A stretch of DNA of 64,000 nt from JAEUIG01 sp046349775 (GTDB taxonomy: Bacteria > Planctomycetota > Planctomycetia > Planctomycetales > Planctomycetaceae): the NCBI GenBank assembly GCA_046349775.1, contig JAXMBS010000007.1:39140-103139 (forward strand), read 5' to 3'. The translations under genes and the position numbers were made by a program. Shown here piece after piece: positions 17,194 through 25,648 of this stretch. Under the pieces are notes generated by a model. That model was not told where the DNA came from. It did no database searches and worked only from the letters and a program-made list of their open reading frames with translations. How positions within the stretch are numbered: position 1 is the stretch's first letter; the number at the start of each line of letters is the position of its first letter.

Positions 17194-18492
17194 ATGGATG
17201 GTTTCACGCGGATGCCCATTCTCGCTGGCGCCCGACGCCGGCGGCTCTGTCTTGTGCTGTGCGGGCTGGCCCTGGTCTGCGCAGCGGCGGCGATCGAGGT
17301 CGCCGCACAATCCGCTGTGCCCACCGAGGATGCACTTACGCTGGATTCGCAGCCGCCGCGTCTGCTGATCCTGTTCGACGGGCGCGTCCTCGAAGGTAAC
17401 GTCTCGGAAGTCCCCGGCGGCTACAGGATTGACGGCGGGTCCGGCAGCGAAGTCATCCCGTTCAACCTCGTTCGGCTCGCCGCTTCGTCGTTGGACGACG
17501 CCTACGTCAAGCAGCGGGACGCGCTTCACAAACCGAACGCCAGCGACCATCTGGCACTCGCGCAGTGGTGCTACGAGTACAAACTCTATGCGCACGCCAC
17601 CGAACAGTTGACCGCGTCCCTCAAGCTTGAGCCGAACCGGATCGAAGCGGTGGACCTGCTGAAAAAGATCGCCGAAATCAGCCCGGAGCAGGTCGGCGGC
17701 AACCTGAAATTACTTGCCGAACAAGGTGCGCAGCACAAGACCAGCAGCGGCCTGACGCCCGCCGCTCAGGCGGAATTCGTGCGGCGCGTGCAACCGATCC
17801 TCGTCAACCGCTGCGGCGATGCCCGTTGTCACGGCAGCGCGGCCAACAACAACCTGAAGCTGATTAATATTCGCGCCGGACGCCGGCAACAGCGGCTGGA
17901 GACGGAGACCAATCTGGCAGCCGTACTTAAGATGGTCGACCCGCAGTCGCCGAATCAGAGTCCGCTGCTCCGGGCGCCGCAGGACGGCAGCGCGGCGCAT
18001 CGCAACGCGTTTTTTGGACAAGCCGGCGCCACTCAGTTGGAGCGGATTCGCGCCTGGGTGACGCAGATCGCCCCCGAACTCCCCAGCAGCTCGTCCGGGG
18101 AGCGACTCTGGGGCGATGAACCGGCGAGCGGCGTCAAGCACGCCGCCTTCTCGTCGAAACCGACGGGGTCAACACAGTCCGGCGTGCAGACGACCGCCCA
18201 TGAGGTTGAGATCGAGTCGCCGCTCTTGCTGGAGATCCCGATTTCTCCGCGTCCGATCGGAGCTACGGCCATGGCGCCGGCGGCGGTCGAAGCAGCTACC
18301 ACACCGGTGGCTGACAGGACCATGGCGCCGCCAACACCTGGTCAAAGTCCACAGCCGGCCCAATCGAGTCTGCCCAAGCCTGCCGAGAACCGAACACAAT
18401 TCCTGCGTGACATTCTGGAGCAGAACCGCCCGGACGAATTCGATCCCAACGAGTTCAATCGGCAGGTTCACAAAGGACGAGCGTCGCAGTAA
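17194..18492 (+). CDS. Secreted protein with a cytochrome-like CX4CH segment
   Basis: A signal peptide of about 38 residues leads into a short beta domain (LLILFDGRVLEGNVSEVPGG), a helical TPR-like stretch (LALAQWCYEYKLYAHATEQL), and then a segment resembling planctomycete cytochrome domains: VQPILVNRCGDARCHG, followed by SAANNNLKL. The spacing is CX4CH (Cys207, Cys212, His213), not the usual CX2CH. The C-terminal third is low-complexity Pro/Ala, ending RTQFLRDILEQNRPDEFDPNEFN. Probably periplasmic. The next gene starts 23 bp downstream, and a third overlaps that one by 4 bp, suggesting an operon. Function unknown. Confidence 0.65.
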   Translation: MDGFTRMPILAGARRRRLCLVLCGLALVCAAAAIEVAAQSAVPTEDALTLDSQPPRLLILFDGRVLEGNVSEVPGGYRIDGGSGSEVIPFNLVRLAASSLDDAYVKQRDALHKPNASDHLALAQWCYEYKLYAHATEQLTASLKLEPNRIEAVDLLKKIAEISPEQVGGNLKLLAEQGAQHKTSSGLTPAAQAEFVRRVQPILVNRCGDARCHGSAANNNLKLINIRAGRRQQRLETETNLAAVLKMVDPQSPNQSPLLRAPQDGSAAHRNAFFGQAGATQLERIRAWVTQIAPELPSSSSGERLWGDEPASGVKHAAFSSKPTGSTQSGVQTTAHEVEIESPLLLEIPISPRPIGATAMAPAAVEAATTPVADRTMAPPTPGQSPQPAQSSLPKPAENRTQFLRDILEQNRPDEFDPNEFNRQVHKGRASQ

Positions 18493-18515
18493 ACAGCGTG
18501 CAGGGGAGCAGAGGC

Positions 18516-19307
18516 ATGCGTATCGTTCGCTATCTGGTGTGGGTGGCTCTGCTGCCGGCCGGCCTGGCCGAGGCCGCCGAGCCGTCATGGGCATTGCCGG
18601 AGGATCCGCAGGCCGTCGTGATCGAGCTGCGTGTCGCCGAACAACGTCAGCTGTCGTCGTCCGTGCCGGCGCACTCGAGATCGTTGCGGATTCAGCGCTG
18701 CGGAGAGGTCGTCCTTCGGGATTCTGGCGCAAAGACCGACATTGGCGGAAGGCTCGCGGAAAGCGAGCTGCGCAATCTGCTGGATGACATTGTCGATCGC
18801 CAGCGGATGCTGGAACTGACGACCGATTCCCTGACGCGGCGGCTGAGCGCGGAAGCGGAGCGGACGGGGAAGGACTGGCGCGTGCGCAATGCACCCATTG
18901 CCAGCGTGCGAATCGCACTGGCGGGCGCCACCCACAGCTTCGACTGTCCGACTCCGGACCTGCTGCGCACGAGGTTCCCCGGCGTGGAGGAGCTGATCCG
19001 GGTGTGCGCCATCCTGCACCGGCTGCAGAATGTTGCCGCCGTGGCGCAGGTCGGCGGACCACAGGAAGCCGAGCGGCTGGCTGCGCTGGCAACAGCCGAA
19101 CTCAAGCGGCAGAATGGCACGAACATGCGCATCACGCCGCGCGATCTGCTGAACGTCCGCGGCGCAGCGGGCGATCTGCGGCAGGTACAGTTCGTGGTCG
19201 ATCCCGAATTGCGCGGCGAGCAGGGAAGTGCGATCCACATCAGCGTCATGGAATCGTCCGGCGCAGCCCCCCGCGTCAGCATGACTCCCATTGCCAAGCC
19301 GCTGTGA
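18516..19307 (+). CDS. Secreted protein of unknown function
   Basis: The ATG at 18516 is chosen for the AGGGGAG ribosome site just upstream and the immediate signal peptide (MRIVRYLVWVALLPAGLAEAAE). The mature part of about 240 residues has mixed alpha/beta character and no motif I recognise. Segments such as LRVAEQRQLSSSV and VQFVVDPELRGEQGSAIHIS suggest beta strands. Its stop codon overlaps the start of the PlsC-type gene by four bases, so translation is probably coupled. Confidence 0.6.
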   Translation: MRIVRYLVWVALLPAGLAEAAEPSWALPEDPQAVVIELRVAEQRQLSSSVPAHSRSLRIQRCGEVVLRDSGAKTDIGGRLAESELRNLLDDIVDRQRMLELTTDSLTRRLSAEAERTGKDWRVRNAPIASVRIALAGATHSFDCPTPDLLRTRFPGVEELIRVCAILHRLQNVAAVAQVGGPQEAERLAALATAELKRQNGTNMRITPRDLLNVRGAAGDLRQVQFVVDPELRGEQGSAIHISVMESSGAAPRVSMTPIAKPL

Positions 19308-19996
19308 CGACCGCACCGCCGGAAGATCGCCGCCCCGCCGACCTCAGTGATCCGCGGCATCCCAACAAGTTCTGGCGGTTCTGCCGCTTCTGGCTGCGGA
19401 ACATCTTTGTGTTCTGGCTGGACTATCGGTCGCGCGGGTACGACGCTTCGCCGGACTGCGGCGCGCTGGTCGTCGCCAATCACGAGAGCTTTCTCGACCC
19501 GTTTCTGGTGGCGCTGCCCGTCGAGCGGCCGATCAGTTACCTGGCGCGACACAATCTGTTCGCGGTCCCGGTGATCGGCACGATTCTGCGGATGACGTAT
19601 GTGATGCCGATCAATCGCGATTCCGCCAGTTCGGCCAGCATTCGCGAAGCGGTCCGCAGGATTAATGACGGATTCTACGTCGGCATTTTCCCAGAAGGGA
19701 CGCGATCGAACGATGGCCAGCTCGGCGAGCTCAAGCCTGGATTCATCGCGCTGTTGCGGATGGCGCGGTCGCCCGTGGTGCCCGTCGGAGTGGCGGGCGC
19801 CGGCCGGGCGCTGCCGCGCGGCGGTCTGTACCTGCGGCGCGGCAAGATTCGCGTCGTCTACGGGCGGACGCTCGAATGGACCGAATTGGAACCGCTCACC
19901 AAACGGGGCCGCGAGGCTGACTTGCTGGCACTGATTCGCGAGCGGATGCTCGACGTTTGCGGCCAGGCGGCGGCATGGCGGGATTCGGCCGCGTGA
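19304..19996 (+). CDS. 1-acyl-sn-glycerol-3-phosphate acyltransferase (PlsC family)
   Basis: Transfers an acyl chain to lysophosphatidate or a related glycerolipid at the inner membrane. The GTG start at 19304 overlaps the previous stop codon (GTGA). After an N-terminal hydrophobic region (FWLRNIFVFWLDY) come the family motifs: NHESFLD (catalytic HX4D), a strand with PINRD, FPEGTRS, and VPVGVAGAG. About 230 residues, typical. Being third in a probable operon with two secreted proteins is unusual for this housekeeping function, so it may belong to a specialised lipid pathway. Confidence 0.85.
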   Translation: MTTAPPEDRRPADLSDPRHPNKFWRFCRFWLRNIFVFWLDYRSRGYDASPDCGALVVANHESFLDPFLVALPVERPISYLARHNLFAVPVIGTILRMTYVMPINRDSASSASIREAVRRINDGFYVGIFPEGTRSNDGQLGELKPGFIALLRMARSPVVPVGVAGAGRALPRGGLYLRRGKIRVVYGRTLEWTELEPLTKRGREADLLALIRERMLDVCGQAAAWRDSAA

Positions 19997-20013
19997 TGCT
20001 CGATCAGGGAGCG

Positions 20014-21390
20014 TCAGCGCGCCGCCAGTTCCACGAGCTTGTACGCGATCGAGTAGAACGTCACGACGCCGAGCATATCGCTGATCGAGGCAATCAGCGG
20101 ATTCGACATCAGAGCCGGATCCATCCCGAAGCGTTTCAGGCCTAGCGGCAAAACTGAACCCCACACGGTCCCCAGGGAAACGACCAAGAACACGCTCAGA
20201 CCGACGCTGGCGGCCTTGTCGCCGGTACCGGTGAGCCAGTAGCCGACGGTGAAGCCGAGCAGGCCCAGCAGTGTCCCGAGCAGCAGACCCACGCGGAACT
20301 CGCGCCACACGATCTGCCAGACTTTGCCGTCCGTCTCGTGCAGTGCCATCGCGCGGATGACGAGCGTGGCCGATTGCGAACCGGCGTTGCCGCCGCTGGC
20401 GAGCACAAGCGGAAAAAACAGCACCATCCAGTTCCGCAGTTCGACTTCGTTGAAGTAGTACGATTCGAGGAAGTGCAGAATGCGGGCCGTCAGCGACGCC
20501 GCTCCCAGCAGGATCACCAGCCAGATGCCACGCTTCCAGGCCAGCGTGATGAACGGCGTCTGGAGGTAGCTGTCTTCGAGAGGGGAGACGGCAGCAAGCA
20601 TCTGCGCGTCTTCGGTGGCTTCCGCCCGCAGCACGTCGGCCGCATCGTCGTGAGTCACAATGCCGACGAGCTTGTTCTGATCGTCGACGACCGGGATTGC
20701 GATGAAATCGTACTTCGTGATCTTGTTGGCGACGGATTCCTGGTCTTCGTCGACGCGGACGCTGATGACGTCCTGTTCCATCACGTCCTGCAGCAGGGCC
20801 GAGCGGCGCGACTGGATCAACTGGCTGAACGACACGCAGCCGATCAGCCGGCGGTTCTCATCGACAACGTAGACGTAGTAAATCGTTTCGGCGCGCGGCG
20901 CCTGCAGCATCAACCGCTTGAACGCATCTTCGACGGTGATATTCGCCGGCAGCGACGCGTACTCGGTCGTCATGATCGAGCCGGCGCTCTCCTCCGGATA
21001 GGAGAGGAGCTTGCGGATGTCGTTACGTTCGGCCTGCGCGACCAGCGGCAGCACCTCCTCGACGCGTCCCGGTTCGAGCCGTTCGAGGAGGTCGACACGG
21101 TCGTCGGCCGGAAGCTGCTCGATGATTCGGGAGAGCGACTTGTGATCGATCTGGTTGACCAGTTCGACCTGGGCCGGGAGCGTCAGGTACTGGAAAATTT
21201 CCGCCTGTCGCGTCGGCTCGCAGTGCGAGAGGACTTTCCAGGCGGCGTCGGGCTCGACGTCTTCGAGGACTTCGGCGGCAACGCTGGGAAGCAACGCATC
21301 GCAGAATTCGTGCAGTCCGACGTCGTCGTTCTCGACGACCATCTGGCGGAGGTCGGGCTGCAGCAGCGAACTGTAAAGCGAGTTCGGCAT
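20014..21390 (-). CDS. mgtE: Magnesium transporter MgtE
   Basis: Mg2+-gated magnesium channel of the inner membrane. The order of domains is canonical: a superhelical N domain (residues about 20-140, with repeated HCEPTRQAEIFQYL and LPADDRVDLLERL units), a tandem CBS pair (about 140-265, with MTTEYASLPANITVEDAF and EQDVISVRVDEDQE), a connecting helix, and a five-helix membrane domain with the conserved FFPLVLASGGNAGSQSATLVIRA. 458 residues, intact. It is convergent with the acyltransferase gene, 17 bp away, with no obvious terminator hairpin between. Confidence 0.95.
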   Translation of the reverse strand: MPNSLYSSLLQPDLRQMVVENDDVGLHEFCDALLPSVAAEVLEDVEPDAAWKVLSHCEPTRQAEIFQYLTLPAQVELVNQIDHKSLSRIIEQLPADDRVDLLERLEPGRVEEVLPLVAQAERNDIRKLLSYPEESAGSIMTTEYASLPANITVEDAFKRLMLQAPRAETIYYVYVVDENRRLIGCVSFSQLIQSRRSALLQDVMEQDVISVRVDEDQESVANKITKYDFIAIPVVDDQNKLVGIVTHDDAADVLRAEATEDAQMLAAVSPLEDSYLQTPFITLAWKRGIWLVILLGAASLTARILHFLESYYFNEVELRNWMVLFFPLVLASGGNAGSQSATLVIRAMALHETDGKVWQIVWREFRVGLLLGTLLGLLGFTVGYWLTGTGDKAASVGLSVFLVVSLGTVWGSVLPLGLKRFGMDPALMSNPLIASISDMLGVVTFYSIAYKLVELAAR

Positions 21391-21473
21391 GACGGTCCGC
21401 GGGCGCGCGACCCGAACCTGGAAGGCGTCAGTTCGTCAATCTTGAGAGCTGCGGACCGCCGGGCGCCGTGCGG

Positions 21474-21806
21474 CTAATCGGCTTCCGCGGCCGCAGGAGC
21501 GGGGGCCGTAATCACTTCCTTGATCGGCTGGATGAAGTAGTTCTTCTTGCCTTTGGCACGCAATTGTTCGAGCCGTTCCTCGGCTGCCGCACGCTGATCG
21601 TACGGGAACCGCGCTTCTTCCTTGAGGCTGCCGCTGAACACACCCCAAATGAGCCGCTTGCGCTCTGCGGCCTTGGCCTTGCGGCGGGAGGGTGCACGGG
21701 TCCGTTTGGCCGGCTTCTTGGCGGCAGCTTCTCCCTTGGCACCGCGCGTGCCGGCGGCTTCGATTTCCTTACGCTTCTGAATGCGGCTGGCGGTCTTACG
21801 GGCCAT
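21474..21806 (-). CDS. Small basic Lys/Ala-rich protein
   Basis: A 110-residue protein with two halves. The first half is a Lys/Arg/Ala-rich tail (AAAKKPAKRTRAPSRRKAKAAERKR) reminiscent of histone H1-like or nucleic-acid-binding tails. The second half is a compact module (WGVFSGSLKEEARFPYDQRAAAEERLEQL, then KKNYFIQPIKE) that looks conserved. I believe related small proteins occur in other planctomycetes, but I cannot name a function. Binding to RNA or DNA is inference from charge. Confidence 0.7.
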   Translation of the reverse strand: MARKTASRIQKRKEIEAAGTRGAKGEAAAKKPAKRTRAPSRRKAKAAERKRLIWGVFSGSLKEEARFPYDQRAAAEERLEQLRAKGKKNYFIQPIKEVITAPAPAAAEAD

Positions 21807-21991
21807 CGACGTTCCTCAGTCCTGACAACTCGTGGTGATCGAAGTCGTTCTAATACGCGGGAGTTATAGCATGCAATACCGGGTCGCTCCACTATGCGGA
21901 AGGAGACTTTCGACCGATGCATCAGGGTGCTTGCGGCGGCGATCTCGACCATTCGGGAGAGCCGGGATGGTAAGAGAGCATTTCAACCGTT

Positions 21992-22019
21992 CCGGCTCGG
22001 CAGGAGCCTCGCCCTCCCG
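21992..22019. repeat. 28-bp interspersed repeat, copy 2
   Basis: Exact reverse complement of 3426-3453. It lies 20 bp past the stop codon of the FAD oxidoreductase gene and, on that gene's strand, would also read REGEAPAEP. Confidence 0.8.
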
Positions 22020-22038
22020 GTACGGCAACCGCTTCGCG

Positions 22039-23418
22039 TCATTCACGCAGCAGGTGGTTATTGGCCATCGTGATGCCGGAGAGCATTGAGCCAATGATCC
22101 CGAGAAAACCCTGATCGGTGCCGCACAGGTGCAGACCGCGGACGCCAGTCTCGCCGGAGAGGATTTTCGCCGCGGCGCCGTAGACGGCGCCCTGCAGATG
22201 GCCGGTGAACCGCTTGATCGTTCGCGGTGAGAACACGTCCGTATCGACGACGTACGGCCGGAAATCCGGGATGTGACGCACTGCTGCGGCCGCCATCCGC
22301 TCGCACCAGGTCTGCTTCGCTGATGCGTATTCCTCCTCGCGGGCACCGAACCAGTACGCCGGGTTCGCGAGCGCCGTCACGCGCACGCAGCCCTCCACCT
22401 GTCCCGCGTCGCCGTAATCGAAATTGTTCGGGCTGCAGATGATGCCGCTGGACAAGTCCAGCGGCTCCTCTGGAGGGCGATAGTGAAACCGTTCGGCTTC
22501 GTTGTAGAAGACGATCGTATCACGATGCCCGAGCTCGGCTGGCTGGCGGTCGAGCGTGAAAATTGCTTCATTGAACGAGATCTCGCCTTGCGGTTGCTGC
22601 AGGTGCGGAGCACCGGGGCACAGGCCTAACGTTTCCACTGAGCCGATGGAGGACAGCACGTGCTCGGCGGCGAGCTGGCGACCATCGTCGAGCACCACGC
22701 CGACCGCGCGTCCGTCTTCGACGGCGACCTCGCGGACTCCGTGACGCAGCAGCAGTTCGCCGCCGAGTTCTTTGTACTGGCGGACGAGGGTCTTCAGGAT
22801 GCGGCGCACTCCATCCAGTGGGCGGGCAAAACCCTGCCGGAAGATGCTCTTGAACATGATGCAGAACTGGCTGAAGTCCATGTCGTCGGCGCGGGCGCTG
22901 CCGTAGAACATCAGCGGACACAGCAGCATGTCGGTCAGCGTGGCGTCGCGCAGGAACTCTGCCAGCACGGTGCGCGCCGAGACGGTGGGCTGATCCAGGC
23001 GGGTCTCGTCGTACGCCTCGATGTGCGCGACCAGTCTCTGGAAGCCTTCACTTTCGCTGGGGAACTCACGAGCGACTTCATTCTCGAGGACCGAAAAGTC
23101 ATTCGTGAAATGCAGTCGGCGGCCGGGGAACTCCACTGTTGATCCGAGCTGCGGACAGAGCGCGAAGTCATCCCAGCGCAGCCGCAACTGCTTCAGCAAC
23201 TTCGCCAGCGGACCGGTTTTCGTTCCCGGCGGCGCGTAGTTCGTGACGGCATGCAGGCCGACGTCGTAGTTACGGCCGCGGAGACGATAGAACGAATTGA
23301 GTCCGCCGATCGTCGTGTGCCGCTCGAGAATGCAGACCGGCTTCTCGTAGTACGCGAGGCGGATGCCGGCGGCGAGCCCCGACATTCCTGCGCCGATGAT
23401 GAGCGTGTGGTAGCGCAC
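22039..23418 (-). CDS. FAD-dependent oxidoreductase, phytoene desaturase-like
   Basis: A flavoprotein of the amine oxidase/CrtI superfamily. The N-terminal Rossmann motif is IIGAGMSGLAAGIRLAYYEK, ending in the ribose-binding Glu of ILERHTTIGG. The C-terminal FAD signature is GLHLCGTDQGFLGIIGSMLSG. 459 residues, intact. It is the third gene after a ketosynthase and an acyl carrier protein on the same strand, which suggests that it dehydrogenates or isomerises a carrier-bound acyl or polyene chain rather than a free carotenoid. That role is inference; the fold-level call is secure. Confidence 0.8.
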   Translation of the reverse strand: MRYHTLIIGAGMSGLAAGIRLAYYEKPVCILERHTTIGGLNSFYRLRGRNYDVGLHAVTNYAPPGTKTGPLAKLLKQLRLRWDDFALCPQLGSTVEFPGRRLHFTNDFSVLENEVAREFPSESEGFQRLVAHIEAYDETRLDQPTVSARTVLAEFLRDATLTDMLLCPLMFYGSARADDMDFSQFCIMFKSIFRQGFARPLDGVRRILKTLVRQYKELGGELLLRHGVREVAVEDGRAVGVVLDDGRQLAAEHVLSSIGSVETLGLCPGAPHLQQPQGEISFNEAIFTLDRQPAELGHRDTIVFYNEAERFHYRPPEEPLDLSSGIICSPNNFDYGDAGQVEGCVRVTALANPAYWFGAREEEYASAKQTWCERMAAAAVRHIPDFRPYVVDTDVFSPRTIKRFTGHLQGAVYGAAAKILSGETGVRGLHLCGTDQGFLGIIGSMLSGITMANNHLLRE

Positions 23419-23489
23419 GGTGCGTGATCCGGACGTCGGCGGCGATCACTTCACGATGGCCATCGGCGAATGCGCACGTCCAGCGCCCG

Positions 23490-23753
23490 TCACACTCCGG
23501 CCGGCGCGTCCTTCAGCAGCGGCGACAGGTAATCGACCGTGCTGCTCATGGAAATCAGGTGCTCGTAGTCCGCTTCCGGGATCTGGATGCGGTAGTGCTT
23601 CCGGAGTTCCATGACAATGTCGAGGAAATCCATGCTGTCCAGTTCCATCTGTTCACGGAACGGGACGCCGTCGTTCAGGTTGGAAAGATCCTCGTCCGGG
23701 GCGATGCGCTCGAGGATGTCCAAAATCACATGCCGGATGTCCGCCGGTGCCAT
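23490..23753 (-). CDS. Acyl carrier protein
   Basis: An 87-residue four-helix carrier. The phosphopantetheine site is Ser40 within MELDSMDFLDIV, a DSM variant of the DSL motif; the acidic N-terminus (ILERIAPDEDLSNL) is also typical. Its second half carries an extended segment (YRIQIPEADYEHLISMSSTVDYL). It sits between the ketosynthase and the flavoprotein genes, so it is probably their dedicated carrier rather than the housekeeping AcpP. Confidence 0.9.
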   Translation of the reverse strand: MAPADIRHVILDILERIAPDEDLSNLNDGVPFREQMELDSMDFLDIVMELRKHYRIQIPEADYEHLISMSSTVDYLSPLLKDAPAGV

Positions 23754-23950
23754 TCACTCTACTCCGTACAATCCAATCTCAGAGATTTCCCCAGGTGTGA
23801 CGCCCGACGCCGGCGTTCCCCCGCTCCGACGGCCTCATGCCGTGGCTGCGGTCGTTCGGCCGTGTGGGGCCGCATGTCTCGTGTCGGGAGCGGTGAGGCG
23901 AAACCGTCGGAGACTCGGCCCGCGGCTGCCTGACCGTTTACTCGTAGACG

Positions 23951-25222
23951 TTACTCGTAAACGCCCCCATGCTCGTGAGGAAACTTCTTCACGATGAGCA
24001 CCGAATTGATGCCCAGCATCCCGAACGAGTTGTTGAGCAGATACTCGACCCGCTCCATGGAACGCGGCTTGTTGGCGACAATCTGCCGCAATCCACAGCG
24101 TTCGTCCTGATCGTCGAGGTTGATTGTAGCGTGGGCCAACCGGTCCGCAAAGGCCGGGACATTTCCCAATAATTCGAGCGCCCCGGCGGCGCCCATCGCA
24201 TGGCCGATAAAGCTTTTCGTGTTGTTGATGGCGAGCGAAGGTCGCTCCCCGAAAACCGTCGCCAGGGCCTGGCACTCCTCGATGTCCCCTTGCTCCGTCG
24301 CCGTGGCATGGCTGCTGACGATATCGATCTCGCGGGGATCGATGCCGGCCCGCTGCAGGGCCAGTTGCATGCATTCCGCCTGCCGGCCTGCGACCGGGAG
24401 CACGAAATCCATGGCGTCGGAATTCATCGCGTAACCGACGATTTCGGCGTAGATCTTCGCCCCGCGGTCGAGCGCGTCCGGCAATCGCTCGACGGTGCAC
24501 AGCGCTCCCCCTTCGGCGACGACGATGCCGTTGCGGGCCTTGTCGAACGGTCGCGACGCCTTGGTCGGGTCGTCGTGCTTCGCCAGCGCCCCCTGGCTGG
24601 CAAATGAGGCGAAAATTCCGAAGGTGTGGATGCTTTCGGACACACCGCCGGCGATCGCCAGATCGACCTCGCCGAGCCGCAGCATCTGGACAGCCTGGAT
24701 GAACCCCGCGTTGCCGGCGGCGCAGGCGGCACCGAGCGTCAGATGCGGGCCGGTGATCCCGAGGTTCAGCGTGACTTCGCCCGCCGCGTTGTTGGCGACA
24801 GTGCGGGGATTGTGGTGATGCGACCAGACCTTGGTGTCGTAGCCGAACTTCGAAATCTCGTAGATTTCGTTCTCGGTCTCGACGTTGCCGTGTTCCGTGA
24901 TCCCGATGTAGACCCCGGTCCGGTCCTTGCGGACCTGGTCCCAGTTCAGGCCGGAGTCCTGCACCGCCTCGTTGGCGCAGTAGATCGAGATCGAGCCCGC
25001 TCGCGTCCCTCGGCGGCGCTCCTTCTTCTTCTGGTAGCGAAACTCGTCGAAGTTGCAGACGCCGGCCAGGACGGAGCCGATATAGCGGGTCTCATAGGGC
25101 ACGACGCCGGACTTTCCGGCCAGCAGCGCGGCGCGGAAGTCGGCGAGCGAGTCGCCGTTGGGCGCAGTCAGGCCCACGCCGGTGATGACGATCCGGTTCG
25201 GATCGCGCAAAGAATCCTGCAT
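23951..25222 (-). CDS. Beta-ketoacyl-ACP synthase (KAS II/FabF-like)
   Basis: Condenses an acyl chain with malonyl-ACP. The start at 25222 (MQDSLRDPNRIVITGVG) is where family members begin. The catalytic set is complete: Cys167 in GAACAAGN, His305 in SSHATATEQGD, Lys336 and His341 in NNTKSFIGHAMGAAG. The insertion QKKKERRRGTRAG near residue 65 and the SHATATEQGD motif (instead of AHGTSTxxND) set it apart from housekeeping FabF. 423 residues. First gene of a probable operon with the acyl carrier protein and an FAD oxidoreductase. The stop region carries a short tandem duplication. Confidence 0.88.
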   Translation of the reverse strand: MQDSLRDPNRIVITGVGLTAPNGDSLADFRAALLAGKSGVVPYETRYIGSVLAGVCNFDEFRYQKKKERRRGTRAGSISIYCANEAVQDSGLNWDQVRKDRTGVYIGITEHGNVETENEIYEISKFGYDTKVWSHHHNPRTVANNAAGEVTLNLGITGPHLTLGAACAAGNAGFIQAVQMLRLGEVDLAIAGGVSESIHTFGIFASFASQGALAKHDDPTKASRPFDKARNGIVVAEGGALCTVERLPDALDRGAKIYAEIVGYAMNSDAMDFVLPVAGRQAECMQLALQRAGIDPREIDIVSSHATATEQGDIEECQALATVFGERPSLAINNTKSFIGHAMGAAGALELLGNVPAFADRLAHATINLDDQDERCGLRQIVANKPRSMERVEYLLNNSFGMLGINSVLIVKKFPHEHGGVYE

Positions 25223-25440
25223 CGCGTGGCTGTCCTGCAAACGGTCGAAAGAGCGTAACCGGTGCGGCGCGGGCTGACAAGGATTTGCCGGACGCTTCTC
25301 AGCATTGCGCATTCGGCATAAATCTTGCCGTTCACGGCCCTTGCATCAATCCAACGTCGGTTGCTCGACACTCCTGTCATTGTGCTCGTCGTGCCGTCGT
25401 GGTTCACTCCTGATTAATTCCCAGCCCTGCCTATGTCCGC

Positions 25441-25538
25441 AACCAGGAAAAATTGCCACCGAGGTCACAGAGGTCACCGAGAACTTACGGAAATGCATTC
25501 ACTCTGTGACCTCGGTGATCTCGGTGGCTAAACCTGGT
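25441..25538. repeat. Long hairpin whose arms are period-9 repeats
   Basis: The arms at 25455-25481 and 25502-25528 match as reverse complements at 24 of 27 positions. Each arm is three nonamers of the GTCACCGAG type. Outer sequences (AACCAGG and CCTGGT) extend the pairing. Confidence 0.75.
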
Positions 25539-25605
25539 CGTTCTGCTGCACATTGGCTCGGAATGATCTGAGGAAGAAAACAAAACCCCGATTGTGGGCA
25601 GCAGG

Positions 25606-25638
25606 AAGAACCACAACGGCACGACGGACACGACGAAA
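25606..25638. repeat. Period-9 repeat before the DUF455 gene
   Basis: Three to four nonamers of the GGCACGACG / GACACGACG type, ending about ten bases before the ATG at 25649 and so overlapping its expected leader. Confidence 0.6.
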
Positions 25639-25648
25639 AGATCCCTCA

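Larger units (their letters stand above)
25223..25648. other. Divergent intergenic region between ketosynthase and DUF455 genes
   Basis: About 430 bp without a supported gene. It holds a large hairpin built of nonamers (25441-25538) and a second nonamer tract just before the DUF455 gene, both listed separately. No clear promoter was picked out. Confidence 0.4.
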
